Of a stretch of 64,000 nt of DNA, positions 9,557 through 17,776 are shown piece after piece. The number at the start of each line of letters is the position of its first letter. Positions within the stretch are counted from its first letter, which is position 1. The translations under genes and the position numbers were made by a program. Source of the DNA: CAYLNM01 sp964385045 (lineage in GTDB: Bacteria; Planctomycetota; Phycisphaerae; Phycisphaerales; SM1A02); contig CAYLNM010000005.1 of assembly GCA_964385045.1 (NCBI GenBank), positions 1 through 64,000 of the forward strand, in the 5' to 3' direction. Below the pieces are notes generated by a model. It was not told the DNA's origin, ran no database searches, and was given only the letters and a program-made list of their open reading frames with translations.

Positions 9557-10465
9557 TCACTCGCCGTGCCACGAGCCTCCGTGCAGGTCGTAGATCAGCG
9601 AGGCGTCGGCGGGCCGCGGCGACTCCGGCGGGCTGGTCGCCACCCCGACGTCCACCGAGGTCGAGTAGACGTCGGTCTCGATCGGCCGCACCGCCAGCTC
9701 GCCGCTGGGCTCGTACAGCGGCACCAGCAGCCCCACGTCGGGCGGGCCCACGTGCTCCAGCGGCAGGCCCGCCACCGCGGCGAGGAAGTGCCGCATGGTC
9801 TCGGCCACGAACCGCATGGCGTCGCGCGGGTGCCGGACGTGGACGAGCAGCGTGCGATTCGGCCGCACCTGCACCGACCGCACGGTCCGCAGCTCGGTCG
9901 ACAGCGGCGAGACGTCCGAGGCGAGGCCGCGCTCGATCCACTCGGCGTCGGCGGGCTCGACCGGTCCCTCGATCCGCACCATCGCGGCCACGTCCGCGTC
10001 CCGGCGGGCGAGCAGCCGGGCGAGGGCGAAGTCGTCGAGGACGAGGCGGTCGGGGGCGAGGACGTCGGCCGCGGCGATGCCCGCGGACTCGGCGACGGCG
10101 GCGAGCGGCGTGGCGCCCGCGTCGGCGGGATCGGCGGCGCCGAGCACGAGCGTGCTCGCGAGGGGCGGCAGAGGATCGGTGCCGGCCGCGCCGCCGGCCT
10201 CGAGGGGGCCGGCGTCCGGGAGTCCGGCGGCGGTGAAGGGTCCGACGGCGTCGATGGGCCGCATCGGCTGCACCGCGAGCTCGTAGCCGTGCTCCACCGG
10301 ACGAAGCCGGGACCGGAGCGGCGCGAGCAGCCCGGCGAGGGAACTGCCGCCGACGGGCGAGGCCGCGGCGGGCGAGGCGGGAGCGGGATCGGCGGACCGG
10401 GCGGCGGCGCGACCGCGGATCTGCTCCAGGAAGACGTTTCCGTGGGGGTACTCGAGCGAGCTCAT
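9557..10465 (-). CDS. Unknown 302-aa protein
   Basis: I do not recognise this protein. It lacks a signal peptide and membrane helices. The N-terminus (1-50) is Ala/Ser-rich. Two segments look related: YELAVQPMRPIDAVGPF near 60-76 and GELAVRPIETDVYSTS near 265-280. A compact middle region has DVLAPDRLVLDDFALARLLARRDADVAAMVRIEGPV. The codon pattern and even charge distribution look like a real gene. The start is fixed by an ATGA overlap with a 46-codon upstream ORF, so its translation is probably coupled to it. The leader from 10466 to about 10856 is unusually structured. Confidence 0.65.
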   Translation of the reverse strand: MSSLEYPHGNVFLEQIRGRAAARSADPAPASPAAASPVGGSSLAGLLAPLRSRLRPVEHGYELAVQPMRPIDAVGPFTAAGLPDAGPLEAGGAAGTDPLPPLASTLVLGAADPADAGATPLAAVAESAGIAAADVLAPDRLVLDDFALARLLARRDADVAAMVRIEGPVEPADAEWIERGLASDVSPLSTELRTVRSVQVRPNRTLLVHVRHPRDAMRFVAETMRHFLAAVAGLPLEHVGPPDVGLLVPLYEPSGELAVRPIETDVYSTSVDVGVATSPPESPRPADASLIYDLHGGSWHGE

Positions 10466-10602
10466 GCGTCATCACCTCCGGCGGGAGGGGGAGCGGCGGC
10501 GAAGCGGCCGGCACGCCGGCGACGGGCGGGGCCGGCGGGGAGCGGGACGATCGGGAGGCACGGGGTCGAATGGGCGAGGACGGTCGTCATCGGTGCGTTC
10601 AT
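10462..10602 (-). CDS. Short upstream ORF coupled to the 302-aa gene
   Basis: A 46-aa ORF starting MNAPMTTVLAHSTPCLPIV. It has AAGGA nine bases before its ATG, and its TGA overlaps the ATG of the next gene as ATGA. The C-terminal half is Arg/Ala/Pro-rich. It resembles the other short ORF in this leader (TVLxxHxxPCxxV pattern). It may be a leader peptide or simply a translation-coupling device. Confidence 0.4.
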   Translation of the reverse strand: MNAPMTTVLAHSTPCLPIVPLPAGPARRRRAGRFAAAPPPAGGDDA

Positions 10603-10690
10603 CGGGGGGTCCTTCGGACTGGGTCGGATCCGGACCCGGCGCCGGCCGGGTCGGGGGAGTGAGGGAGCCCAGGGGCTCCCGGAAACGAAC

Positions 10691-10719
10691 GAGGCCCCGT
10701 CCGCGGTGGACAGGGCCTC
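10691..10719 (-). terminator. Attenuator-like hairpin in the leader of the 302-aa gene
   Basis: 10691-10702 pairs with 10708-10719 (11 of 12 positions) around a 5-base loop. Downstream on the minus strand is GTTCGTTTCC, a poor U-tract. A second stem, GGGAGCCC (10663-10670) with GGGCTCCC (10673-10680), follows. Both lie between two short ORFs, as in a transcription attenuator. Confidence 0.45.
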
Positions 10720-10748
10720 GAGAGTCGGTCGAATCGGAACGGTCCGGT

Positions 10749-10856
10749 TCAGGCGACGGGCCCTGTCCTCGCTCGGACGATGCACGGCATGACATGGCCG
10801 AGCGTCCGGAGGACGGTCGCGTTCGGCTTCGTCATGACGGTCGTGAGGGTGGACAT
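10749..10856 (-). CDS. 35-aa leader ORF, Thr-rich
   Basis: The ORF starts MSTLTTVMTKPNATVLRTL and ends in RTGPVA. It has seven Thr in 35 residues and stops 30 bases before the hairpin at 10691-10719. Its middle (ATVLRTLGHVMPCIV) resembles the second short ORF. The ribosome site is weak. It is listed because of its position, and coding is uncertain. Confidence 0.3.
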   Translation of the reverse strand: MSTLTTVMTKPNATVLRTLGHVMPCIVRARTGPVA

Positions 10857-11202
10857 CGGGGCTCGGGCCTCGCGGGGCAGGAACGTCGGGCGGGGCGATC
10901 ATAGGACCCCACCGCCCGGTGATCGTTCATTCGTCGTGATCATTCCGTCGGGTTCGCGAACTCGTGCGGATTCCCGCGATCGGGCGGCGGTCTATCCTGA
11001 CGGTCGGGGTGCGGACGGGTGTCGTGCGGGAGCGCGTGGACCCCGTGATCCCCCCGGGTCGACCCCCGGTCGCCGCCGGTCGGCCCCCGGGGCGGCCAGG
11101 CCGGCGGCGGGCCCGGACCCGCGACGGCCCGGCGGCCCGCCCCCGTCGGTGGACCGACCATCGCCCTCGGCCGTGGGTCGAGGCATCAGGAGATCCCGAC
11201 GC

Positions 11203-12900
11203 GTGACGAGTCGCCCGTCGTTCGAATCCGAGGCCCGCGATCAGCAGGACGCCCGTGATCACGAGGGCGGCCGCGCCGCGGGCGAAATCGCCGCCGCGTC
11301 CGGCGGGGCCGCGTCCGACACGCTCGGGTCCGTCCCGGCGCACGCCGGGGGCTCGGACGCCGCCCCGGAGGACGCCGGGATGGTGGACGACGGACTCCGC
11401 GCCCCGGGCGCCCCGGAAGCCGCGGGCGCCGCGGCCCCGCCGGACGCCCCCGACGCCGCGGCCCCGCCGGACGACTTCGCCGCCCTCGGCCTGCTCCCCG
11501 CCCTCGCCGAGAACCTCCACCGCCACGGCTTCCGCCGCCCGTGGCCGATCCAGGCCGAGGCGATCCCGCCCGCCCTCGCCGGCCGCGACGTGATCGGTCT
11601 CGCCCCCACCGGCCGCGGCAAGACGGTCGCGTTCGTCGCCCCGATCATCGACGCCATCGTCCGCGACACGCTGCGGCGATCTCCGCGCGGCCGCGGCCGT
11701 CGCCGGCCCACGCTGCCGGCGGCCGAGCGGCTCCGCGGCCTCGTCCTCTGCCCCACCCGCGAGCTCGCGATGCAGGTCGCCCGCGACGCCGAGGTGCTGC
11801 TCGCGGGCACCCGACACGCGGTCGTCACCGCGTACGGGAAGGTGTCGATCCGGCCGCAGCTCGCGGCGATCCGGGCCGGCTGCGACCTGCTCGTCGGCAC
11901 GCCGGGCCGGGTGCGCGAGCTGGTCGACGAGGAGGGCGTCTCGCTCGTCCACGTGCGGCAGGTCGCGATCGACGAGGTCGACCGCATGCTCGACATGGGC
12001 TTCCAGCCGCAGGTCCGCTGGCTGCTGGAGCGGCTGCCGGCGAGCCGGCGGACGAGCCTCTTCACCGCGACGCTGCCCGAGGCGGCGGCCGAGCTCGCCC
12101 GGCGGTTCCTCGACGATCCGGTGACGGTCGAGGCGGGCCGGCACACGCACGCCGCCGAGCACGTGCGCGAGATGCTGGTCGAGGTCGAGAACCACGACAA
12201 GGTGCGGATGCTGCTGCACCTCTTCGAGCGCGGGCACGGCCGCGGCACGCTCGTCTTCTGCGGCACCCGTCGCCGGGTGGGCTGGGTCGGCACCGCCCTC
12301 GAGCGCCACGGCGTACGGGCCGGGCAGCTCCACGGGGACCGATCCCAGCGGCGGCGCGAGGCCGCGCTGGCCGCCTTCACCGCGGGCGAGCTCGACGTCC
12401 TCGTCTGCACCGACGTGGCCGCCCGCGGGCTCCACGTCGAGCGGGTCCGGACGGTGGTCAACTACGACGTGCCGAACGATCCCGAGGAGTACGTCCACCG
12501 CGTCGGCCGGGCAGGCCACGGCGGCGACTTCGGCGAGGCGATCACGCTCGTGTGCCGCAAGGACGCCGAGAAGTGGGAGCGGATCGCCTGGAGCGTGACC
12601 GACCCGCTGCCGTCCACCGAGATCGAGGGCTTCGAGCCGAGCGAGGATCCGCGGCGAGCCGGGCGGCGGGGCGGACGCGGGGGCGGCGGCGGGCACGACG
12701 AGGGCTCCGAGGAGCCCTCGGCCGGGCGGCACGAGGATCGCGGCGGTGGCGGCGGGCGCGGCCGCGGCCACGGCGGCCGGCGACCCCAGCCCAAGGAGGC
12801 CTCGCGGCCCGGCCGCACCCGCAGCCGCAACGCCAGGAAGCCGATCGCCCCCGACGAGAAGCCGGGCGGCGGCGTGCGGCGTCCGTCCGGGGACCGCTGA
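11203..12900 (+). CDS. DEAD-box-type ATP-dependent RNA helicase with DEVD motif II
   Basis: A 565-aa RNA helicase that unwinds or remodels RNA duplexes. It starts at GTG 11203 with AGGAG ten bases upstream, and an acidic/Ala-rich tail fills residues 1-90. Helicase motifs in order: Q-motif region with WPIQAEAIP, motif I APTGRGKT, Ia PTRELAMQ, Ib TPGRV, motif II DEVD (in AIDEVDRMLDMGF) in place of DEAD, motif III TATLP in place of SAT, then VCTDVAARGLHV (motif V) and HRVGRAGH (motif VI, last Arg replaced by His). The C-terminal 100 residues are Gly/Arg-rich (RRGGRGGGGG), a common RNA-binding tail in RhlE-like helicases. An upstream TATCCT (10993-10998) would leave a leader of about 200 bases. 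Confidence 0.9.
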   Translation: MTSRPSFESEARDQQDARDHEGGRAAGEIAAASGGAASDTLGSVPAHAGGSDAAPEDAGMVDDGLRAPGAPEAAGAAAPPDAPDAAAPPDDFAALGLLPALAENLHRHGFRRPWPIQAEAIPPALAGRDVIGLAPTGRGKTVAFVAPIIDAIVRDTLRRSPRGRGRRRPTLPAAERLRGLVLCPTRELAMQVARDAEVLLAGTRHAVVTAYGKVSIRPQLAAIRAGCDLLVGTPGRVRELVDEEGVSLVHVRQVAIDEVDRMLDMGFQPQVRWLLERLPASRRTSLFTATLPEAAAELARRFLDDPVTVEAGRHTHAAEHVREMLVEVENHDKVRMLLHLFERGHGRGTLVFCGTRRRVGWVGTALERHGVRAGQLHGDRSQRRREAALAAFTAGELDVLVCTDVAARGLHVERVRTVVNYDVPNDPEEYVHRVGRAGHGGDFGEAITLVCRKDAEKWERIAWSVTDPLPSTEIEGFEPSEDPRRAGRRGGRGGGGGHDEGSEEPSAGRHEDRGGGGGRGRGHGGRRPQPKEASRPGRTRSRNARKPIAPDEKPGGGVRRPSGDR

Positions 12901-12941
12901 GGATCGCGGGCGTCCCGGGCGCGGTCGCCGCCCCGCTCCGC

Positions 12942-13703
12942 TCAGCCGGGGCCGTCGAGCAGCCGGGCCAGCGCCGCCTGCGTCGCGTCGCTCGCCATCA
13001 CCTCGGCGGAGACCAGGGCCGCCCGGTCGAGCTCGTCGTCGCCGCCGCTCGAGCCGTCGAGGTCGTTGAGGAGCCGCTTGAGGGCCGCCAGGGCCCCGGC
13101 GGGGGCCTCGAGCGCCCGCTCGCCGAGCTCGCGGGCGGTGGCCCCGACCGCCTCGGGGGCGACGAGGTGCGTGGCCAGGCCGCGGCGGTGGGCCTCGTCG
13201 CCGGGGATCGTGCCCCCGGCGAGCATCATCGCCCGGGCGCCGGACGGCCCGAGCTTGCGGACGAGCCACGGGGCCATCAGCGCCGGGCTCAGGCCGGTCG
13301 CCGGCGGGGGGTACCCGATCTTCGCCTCGGCGTGCGTCACCGCGAAGTCGCATGCGCACATGAAGCCGAAGCCGCCGCCGATCGCCGCCCCCTGCACCGC
13401 GGCCACCGTCACCGGCTCGAGGCGCCGGATCCGGCGCATGACCTCGCCGAGCCGCACGAGCAGCCGGCGGATGGTGTCGGCGTCCGCCCGCACCTCGTCG
13501 AGGTCGAGCCCGGCGCAGAACGAGCGGCCGGCCCCCGCGAGCACCAGCGCCTCCGTGCTGCCGCCCGCGGTCGCGGCGTCGAGGGCGGCGTCGAGGGCGT
13601 CGAGCATCGCGATCGAGGTCGCGTTCCGCTGCTGCGGCCGGTTCATGGTCACGACGGCGAGGCGGCCGTCGGCGGCGTGGTCCACGGTGACGAGGTCGCT
13701 CAT
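12942..13703 (-). CDS. Enoyl-CoA hydratase/isomerase family protein
   Basis: A 253-aa crotonase-fold protein. The oxyanion-hole motifs are both present: AGRSFCAGLDLDE around 56-68 and VQGAAIGGGFGFMCACDFAV around 98-117. The usual catalytic Glu positions follow in a region reading AKIGYPPPATGLSP, so one acid is replaced and the exact reaction is uncertain. It could be a methylglutaconyl-CoA hydratase, an enoyl-CoA isomerase or another crotonase. It is separate from the liu operon hydratase at 24.6 kb. A TACCGT hexamer ends eight bases before the ATG with no Shine-Dalgarno, suggesting a leaderless mRNA. Confidence 0.88.
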   Translation of the reverse strand: MSDLVTVDHAADGRLAVVTMNRPQQRNATSIAMLDALDAALDAATAGGSTEALVLAGAGRSFCAGLDLDEVRADADTIRRLLVRLGEVMRRIRRLEPVTVAAVQGAAIGGGFGFMCACDFAVTHAEAKIGYPPPATGLSPALMAPWLVRKLGPSGARAMMLAGGTIPGDEAHRRGLATHLVAPEAVGATARELGERALEAPAGALAALKRLLNDLDGSSGGDDELDRAALVSAEVMASDATQAALARLLDGPG

Positions 13704-13710
13704 GGCCCCG

Positions 13711-13716
13711 ACGGTA
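13711..13716 (-). promoter_or_regulatory. -10 hexamer TACCGT of the enoyl-CoA hydratase gene
   Basis: The hexamer ends eight bases upstream of the ATG at 13703, the same arrangement as in other leaderless-looking genes of this window. Confidence 0.4.
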
Positions 13717-13776
13717 GCACGCGCGGCGCCGGATCGTCGCCGGTCGCGGCGGCCATCCTCCGGCCCTCCCGTCCCG

Positions 13777-14559
13777 TCAGTCGGACCGGGCGCCGCACTC
13801 CGGACACCGGTCCGTGAACAGGTTCCCGCGGAGGTCGAAGCCGCACTCGGAGCACTGCCCGCGGCGCCGCATCCGGTCGCGCCGTACGTCGCGGGCCTGT
13901 GTCGCGATCGTCCACGCGTAGCGCGCCGTCGCCACGCCCGTCACCGCGAGCAGCGACAGCCCGAGCCAGCTCGTGGCGAGGGCGGCGATCATCCCCGGCC
14001 AGTACCGGCGGCGCTCGAGCTGCGGCGGCAGCGCTCCCGTGTCGCGCCACCGGCGGACGACCGCGGGCACGGGCTCGGGCAGGTCGAAGGTCACCTCCGG
14101 GTCGTCGAGGGCGGCGATGATCGCCTCGCCCACCGGACTGTCGGCCGGCGGCTCCACGTCGCGGCGCCGGCTCGACTCCTCGTAGAAGTCGAGGTCGAGG
14201 GCGACGATCCCGCGGGTGATCGAGGAGGTCAGGGGCCAGCCGTCGAACCGGTCCTCGATCCGCAGCTGGAAGATCCCCTGCCGGCGGCCGTCGGGCCAGT
14301 CGATCCCCGCCTCCTCGTCGAGCTGCAGGCCGGCCCGGTACGGGCCGCCGGCCGGCCCGACGAGGCCGCCGTTGACCTGGGTGAGGACCTCCGGCCGGTG
14401 GACCGTCGCCTCCAGCAGCAGCGTGGCGGGCAGGGCGAGCGGGACCGCCAGCAGCAGCAGGCGGTCGCGCCACCGGTGCCACGGCGTGTCGGGGCGGGAC
14501 GCCGCGTGGTAGCGGATCTCGTGGTGACGGCGGCGGATGGTGCGGAGCGGACGGGGCAC
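13777..14559 (-). CDS. Two-pass membrane protein with C-terminal zinc ribbon
   Basis: A 260-aa unknown protein. One hydrophobic helix lies near the N-terminus (LLLLAVPLALPATLLLEATV) and another near 195-225 (MIAALATSWLGLSLLAVTGVATARYAW). Between them is a domain of about 140 residues. The tail carries CSECGFDLRGN then RCPECGARSD, a four-Cys zinc ribbon of the kind repeatedly fused to membrane proteins in Phycisphaerae. The GTG at 14559 is the best start, because upstream codons are compositional noise. The function is unknown. Confidence 0.65.
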   Translation of the reverse strand: MPRPLRTIRRRHHEIRYHAASRPDTPWHRWRDRLLLLAVPLALPATLLLEATVHRPEVLTQVNGGLVGPAGGPYRAGLQLDEEAGIDWPDGRRQGIFQLRIEDRFDGWPLTSSITRGIVALDLDFYEESSRRRDVEPPADSPVGEAIIAALDDPEVTFDLPEPVPAVVRRWRDTGALPPQLERRRYWPGMIAALATSWLGLSLLAVTGVATARYAWTIATQARDVRRDRMRRRGQCSECGFDLRGNLFTDRCPECGARSD

Positions 14560-14802
14560 GCCCGCATTGTTCGCCCCGCCGGCGCCCCGGGGCCGCGGGG
14601 GGCGGGAGAACCCGGGGGCGGCCGGGCGGACGGGCGGGCGAGGGGCGGCCGGCGAACGGTGGGCGGCGGGACACGGAGCGGCGGGCGCCGGCGCGGGGCG
14701 GGACGATGGCGGGCTCCGGGCGGTGGACACGGAGCGGCGGGCGCCCGCGTGGGGCGGGACGGTGGCGGGTCCCGGGCCGTCGGCCGGCGACGCGCGGCCG
14801 GC

Positions 14803-15384
14803 TCAGTCGTCCACGAACCACGCCGGTCCGTGCGAACGCCGCGGCAGTCGCCGGGGGCACGCGGTCTCGAGCGTGAACGGCGTCTCGGCGGTGATCGTCA
14901 CCACCTGCCGCTCGAGCCGCAGCGGCCGCAGCGGGGCGGCGCCGGCCCCCGGCCGCCCGCGCCGGCGCAGGGGCACCGGCCGGCCGCACCGCAGCCGGGC
15001 GGGCGACCAGCGGGCCCCGCGGAGACTGCGGCGGACCTCGATCGCCACCACCATGGACACCGTGCGGCCCGCGAGGGGCACGGTGCTGCCGGGGGCCACG
15101 AGGACCGCCCGGTCGCGCTCGATCGACAGGGGCACGATGCGGCGGAAGTCCGCGTACGCCGCCCAGCCGCTCGTCGGACCCGCGTCGCGCCGGGCGCCCC
15201 CGAGCAGCCACACGCAGCTCGCGACGCGGCCCCAGTGGTCCGAGCAGCGCACCACGCCGTCGCCCGTGTCCCAGTAGACCGACCGCGAGCGCGAGATGAA
15301 GTCCGGTTCGCGGGTGGGCGTGGGACAGGGCGTGAAGTCGGCGTGCGTCGCCTCGTGGAAGCTCGAGAAGTCCAACGACTGCAC
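14803..15384 (-). CDS. Hypothetical 193-aa protein
   Basis: No named family. The N-terminal 70 residues look well ordered: ISRSRSVYWDTGDGVVRCSD then HWGRVASCVWLLGG. This S-x-Y-W-x6-V-R-C-S-D-H-W-G pattern is reminiscent of small hypothetical proteins that start with an uncharged beta-rich motif. The rest is Arg/Pro-rich with short beta segments (VVTITAETPFTLET). It has no signal peptide or membrane helix. It lies between the zinc-ribbon gene and trpC on the same strand, with over 100 bases either side. Confidence 0.6.
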   Translation of the reverse strand: MQSLDFSSFHEATHADFTPCPTPTREPDFISRSRSVYWDTGDGVVRCSDHWGRVASCVWLLGGARRDAGPTSGWAAYADFRRIVPLSIERDRAVLVAPGSTVPLAGRTVSMVVAIEVRRSLRGARWSPARLRCGRPVPLRRRGRPGAGAAPLRPLRLERQVVTITAETPFTLETACPRRLPRRSHGPAWFVDD

Positions 15385-15528
15385 GGGGCACGTTAGGTCC
15401 CCGGCGACGGGTCGGCGCGGGCCGCCGGCGCTCCGATCGATCCATCGCGCGGGACGCGGGGCGCGCGGCCCGGGATCCCCGCGGGACGCTCACCGCGACG
15501 CCGCCGGCCGGGTGCGGCCGCGCGCGCG

Positions 15529-16470
15529 TCAGCCGCCGGCTCGCTCGTCGCCACCGCTCGACCCGTCGCCGCCGTCGCCGCCGTCGCCGTGGCCCTCACG
15601 GTCTCCGGCCGCGTCGTCCGCCCTGCCGTTCGCCCGCCGCCGCGCCTCCGCCACCCCCGGCGGATCGGCCAGCAGCTCGCGGAGGGCCGTCCCGGGGTCG
15701 GGCTGCCGCATGAGGTGCTCGCCCACGAGGACGATGTTGACGCCGTGCTGCCGCAGGCGGGCGAGGTCGTCGCGGGTGCGGATGCCCGACTCGCTCACCA
15801 GGACGCGGGTGTTCTCGATCATGTCGACCACCCGAAAGGTGTGCGAGAGGTCGGTCGTCATCGTCCGGAGGTCGCGGTTGTTGATCCCCAGCAGCGAGTA
15901 GCCGGAGTGGGGGAAGCCGATGTGCGGCTTGACCCGCAGCAGGCTCTCGACGTCGTGGATCTCCACGAGCGTCGTCATCCCCAGGTCCTTGGCCAGGATC
16001 ATGAAGTCGAGGATCCGGGCCTCGGGCAGCACCTCGGCGATCAGGAGCACCGCGTCGGCCTGGGCCGCCCGCGCCTCCCAGATCTGGTACTCGTCGACGA
16101 TGAAGTCCTTCCGCATCACCGGCAGGCGGGTCGCCTGGCGGATCTGCTGCACGTAGCCGAGGTGGCCGCCGAAGTACCGCTCGTCGGTGAGGCAGCTGAT
16201 CGCCGCCGCCCCCGCGTCCTCGTACGCTCTGGCGATGGCGACCGGATCGAAGTCCTCCCGGATCACGCCCGCCGACGGGCTCATCCGCTTCACCTCGGCG
16301 ATCACCCGGGTGTGCGAGCGGTCGTGCTCGTCGACCACGGCGGCGAAGAAGTTCCGGGGAGCCCCGAGGGCGGCCACCCGTTCCTTCAGCGTCTCGAGCG
16401 GGGTCGCGGCCTGGGCCTTGGCCACTTCGACCCGCTTGTGGGCGATGATCTCGTCGAGGACGGCGGTCAT
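15529..16470 (-). CDS. trpC: Indole-3-glycerol phosphate synthase TrpC
   Basis: TrpC closes the indole ring from CdRP in tryptophan synthesis, with loss of CO2. The 313-aa protein starts at ATG 16470 (MTAVLDEIIAHKRVEVAKA, the usual N-terminal helix). Motifs include IAEVKRMSPSAGVI, VMRKDFIVDEYQI, LLGINNRDLRT and VSESGIRTRDD, which hold the catalytic Lys/Glu and phosphate-binding residues of the barrel. The barrel ends near residue 270. The last 40 residues are Asp/Gly-rich (GDGGDGGDGSSGGD) and unusual for the family. It is divergent from the CPBP gene, and the ATGs overlap or nearly touch. trpS lies 1.3 kb away but in the opposite direction. Confidence 0.95.
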   Translation of the reverse strand: MTAVLDEIIAHKRVEVAKAQAATPLETLKERVAALGAPRNFFAAVVDEHDRSHTRVIAEVKRMSPSAGVIREDFDPVAIARAYEDAGAAAISCLTDERYFGGHLGYVQQIRQATRLPVMRKDFIVDEYQIWEARAAQADAVLLIAEVLPEARILDFMILAKDLGMTTLVEIHDVESLLRVKPHIGFPHSGYSLLGINNRDLRTMTTDLSHTFRVVDMIENTRVLVSESGIRTRDDLARLRQHGVNIVLVGEHLMRQPDPGTALRELLADPPGVAEARRRANGRADDAAGDREGHGDGGDGGDGSSGGDERAGG

Positions 16471-16492
16471 GGGGCTCGCGGTGACGGGAACG

Positions 16493-17647
16493 ATGGCGAC
16501 GGGCGGGGTCGGATCGGGCAGGGTATCCGCCGCGTCGCCCATCCGCGCGGGGGTCGCGCCGCCGCCCGCGGGGGAGGCCGAGGGGGCCCGGGCGTCGGCG
16601 AGGGAGGCGGTTCCGGGCCCGGGTGCCGCGGCCGCGGAGGCCGTGGTGCCGCCCGCCGGCGCGGGTGCGGGCGGCGACGGGCCGGCCCCCCCGCGTGAGC
16701 CCGTGGCCGGGGCCGATGCCGCCGCCGCGAGCGACGCCCCCGCCCTCCCGGCCGGCGGCGGTGGCGGCGACCTCGCGGCGATCCTCACGCCCACCACCGG
16801 CCTCGTCGCGGTCCTCGCGATCGTCTCGGCGGTGGTGATCGTGCGCCGCGGCTGGTGGCGGCCGGACCCGGCCCCACGGCCGGGCCGCCGCTTCGACGCC
16901 TCGTGGTCGCTGCTGTTCGCGGTGGGCCTCATGCTCGGCACGCCGGTCCTCGCGACCGTCGTCCACGGCCTCGCCACCGCGCTGGCGGAGGGCGCCCTCC
17001 CGCCCCCGGACACCCTCGCCGGCGGCCTGGCCCTGGGCCTGCCGGTGTACGGCCTCATGGGCCTGCTGGTGCTCGCCTGGTGGAGCGGGGGATGTCCCGA
17101 GACCGCCGGCGCCGGCGCGGGGGCCGCCCCCGCCCCCGCCCCCGCCCCGGGGCCGGCCGGGCCGGGCCGCGCGACGCTCGCGGGTCTCGTCGGTCTCGCC
17201 GCCACGTGGCCGATCGTCGTGACCGTGACCGCCCTCGCCGCGGCGCTCGTGGTGCTCGCGGGCGGCGACGCGCCGTCGGTCGTCGCCCACCGCACCCTCG
17301 CGCGGATCGTGGAGGACCCCGCCGCGCCGGCCGCCATCGGCACCATCGTCATGGTGATCGTGCTCGTGCCGTGGCTGGAGGAGGCGATCTACCGCGGCAT
17401 GCTGCAGGGCGGGCTGGGGCGCCTCGGCCTCGGCCGCGGGCTCGCCCTGCTCCTGGCCTCGGCGATCTTCGCCCTCAAGCACCTCGGCATCGCCGAGCCG
17501 CACGCGGTCCTCGGGCTCTTCGTCCTCGGCCTCGGCCTCGGCCTCGTGATGGAGCGGACGGGACGGCTGCTCGCCCCCGTCGTCATGCACGCGGGGTTCA
17601 ACGCCGGCAACGTCGCGGTGGCGATCGCCGGCGGGCCGGCCGGCTGA
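16493..17647 (+). CDS. CPBP-family intramembrane metalloprotease
   Basis: A 384-aa multi-pass membrane protein of the CAAX-protease/bacteriocin-processing (Abi) family. All motifs lie in the C-terminal third: WLEEAIYRGML (EExxxR, motif 1), FALKHL (motif 2, F-x3-H) and HAGFNAGN (motif 3, H-x3-N). Helices precede them (LAAILTPTTGLVAVLAIVSAVVIV, LLFAVGLMLGTPVL, and others). The N-terminal 100 residues are Pro/Ala/Gly-rich and extracytoplasmic or disordered. The start could also be the ATG at 16469, which overlaps the trpC start codon on the opposite strand. The substrate is unknown. Confidence 0.85.
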   Translation: MATGGVGSGRVSAASPIRAGVAPPPAGEAEGARASAREAVPGPGAAAAEAVVPPAGAGAGGDGPAPPREPVAGADAAAASDAPALPAGGGGGDLAAILTPTTGLVAVLAIVSAVVIVRRGWWRPDPAPRPGRRFDASWSLLFAVGLMLGTPVLATVVHGLATALAEGALPPPDTLAGGLALGLPVYGLMGLLVLAWWSGGCPETAGAGAGAAPAPAPAPGPAGPGRATLAGLVGLAATWPIVVTVTALAAALVVLAGGDAPSVVAHRTLARIVEDPAAPAAIGTIVMVIVLVPWLEEAIYRGMLQGGLGRLGLGRGLALLLASAIFALKHLGIAEPHAVLGLFVLGLGLGLVMERTGRLLAPVVMHAGFNAGNVAVAIAGGPAG

Positions 17648-17761
17648 CGAGGACGTCCGGCCGGGCGCGGTCCGCGAGCCCGGGGCAGGGGAGTGGGCGA
17701 CCGGCGGCGCGAGCCACGGCGCCGCCTCGAGTCCGCCCCCGGGACGCCGCAGCCCCGGTGC

Positions 17762-17767
17762 TACACT
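17762..17767 (+). promoter_or_regulatory. -10 hexamer TACACT of trpS
   Basis: TACACT ends ten bases before the trpS ATG. Initiation six to seven bases downstream would give a leader of about three bases. There is no Shine-Dalgarno. Confidence 0.5.
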
Positions 17768-17776
17768 CCGCCACCC

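Noticed and set aside
11208..11230. GTTCGAATCC, resembling a tRNA T-arm
   Set aside because: It lies in helicase codons and no acceptor or anticodon stems can be formed.
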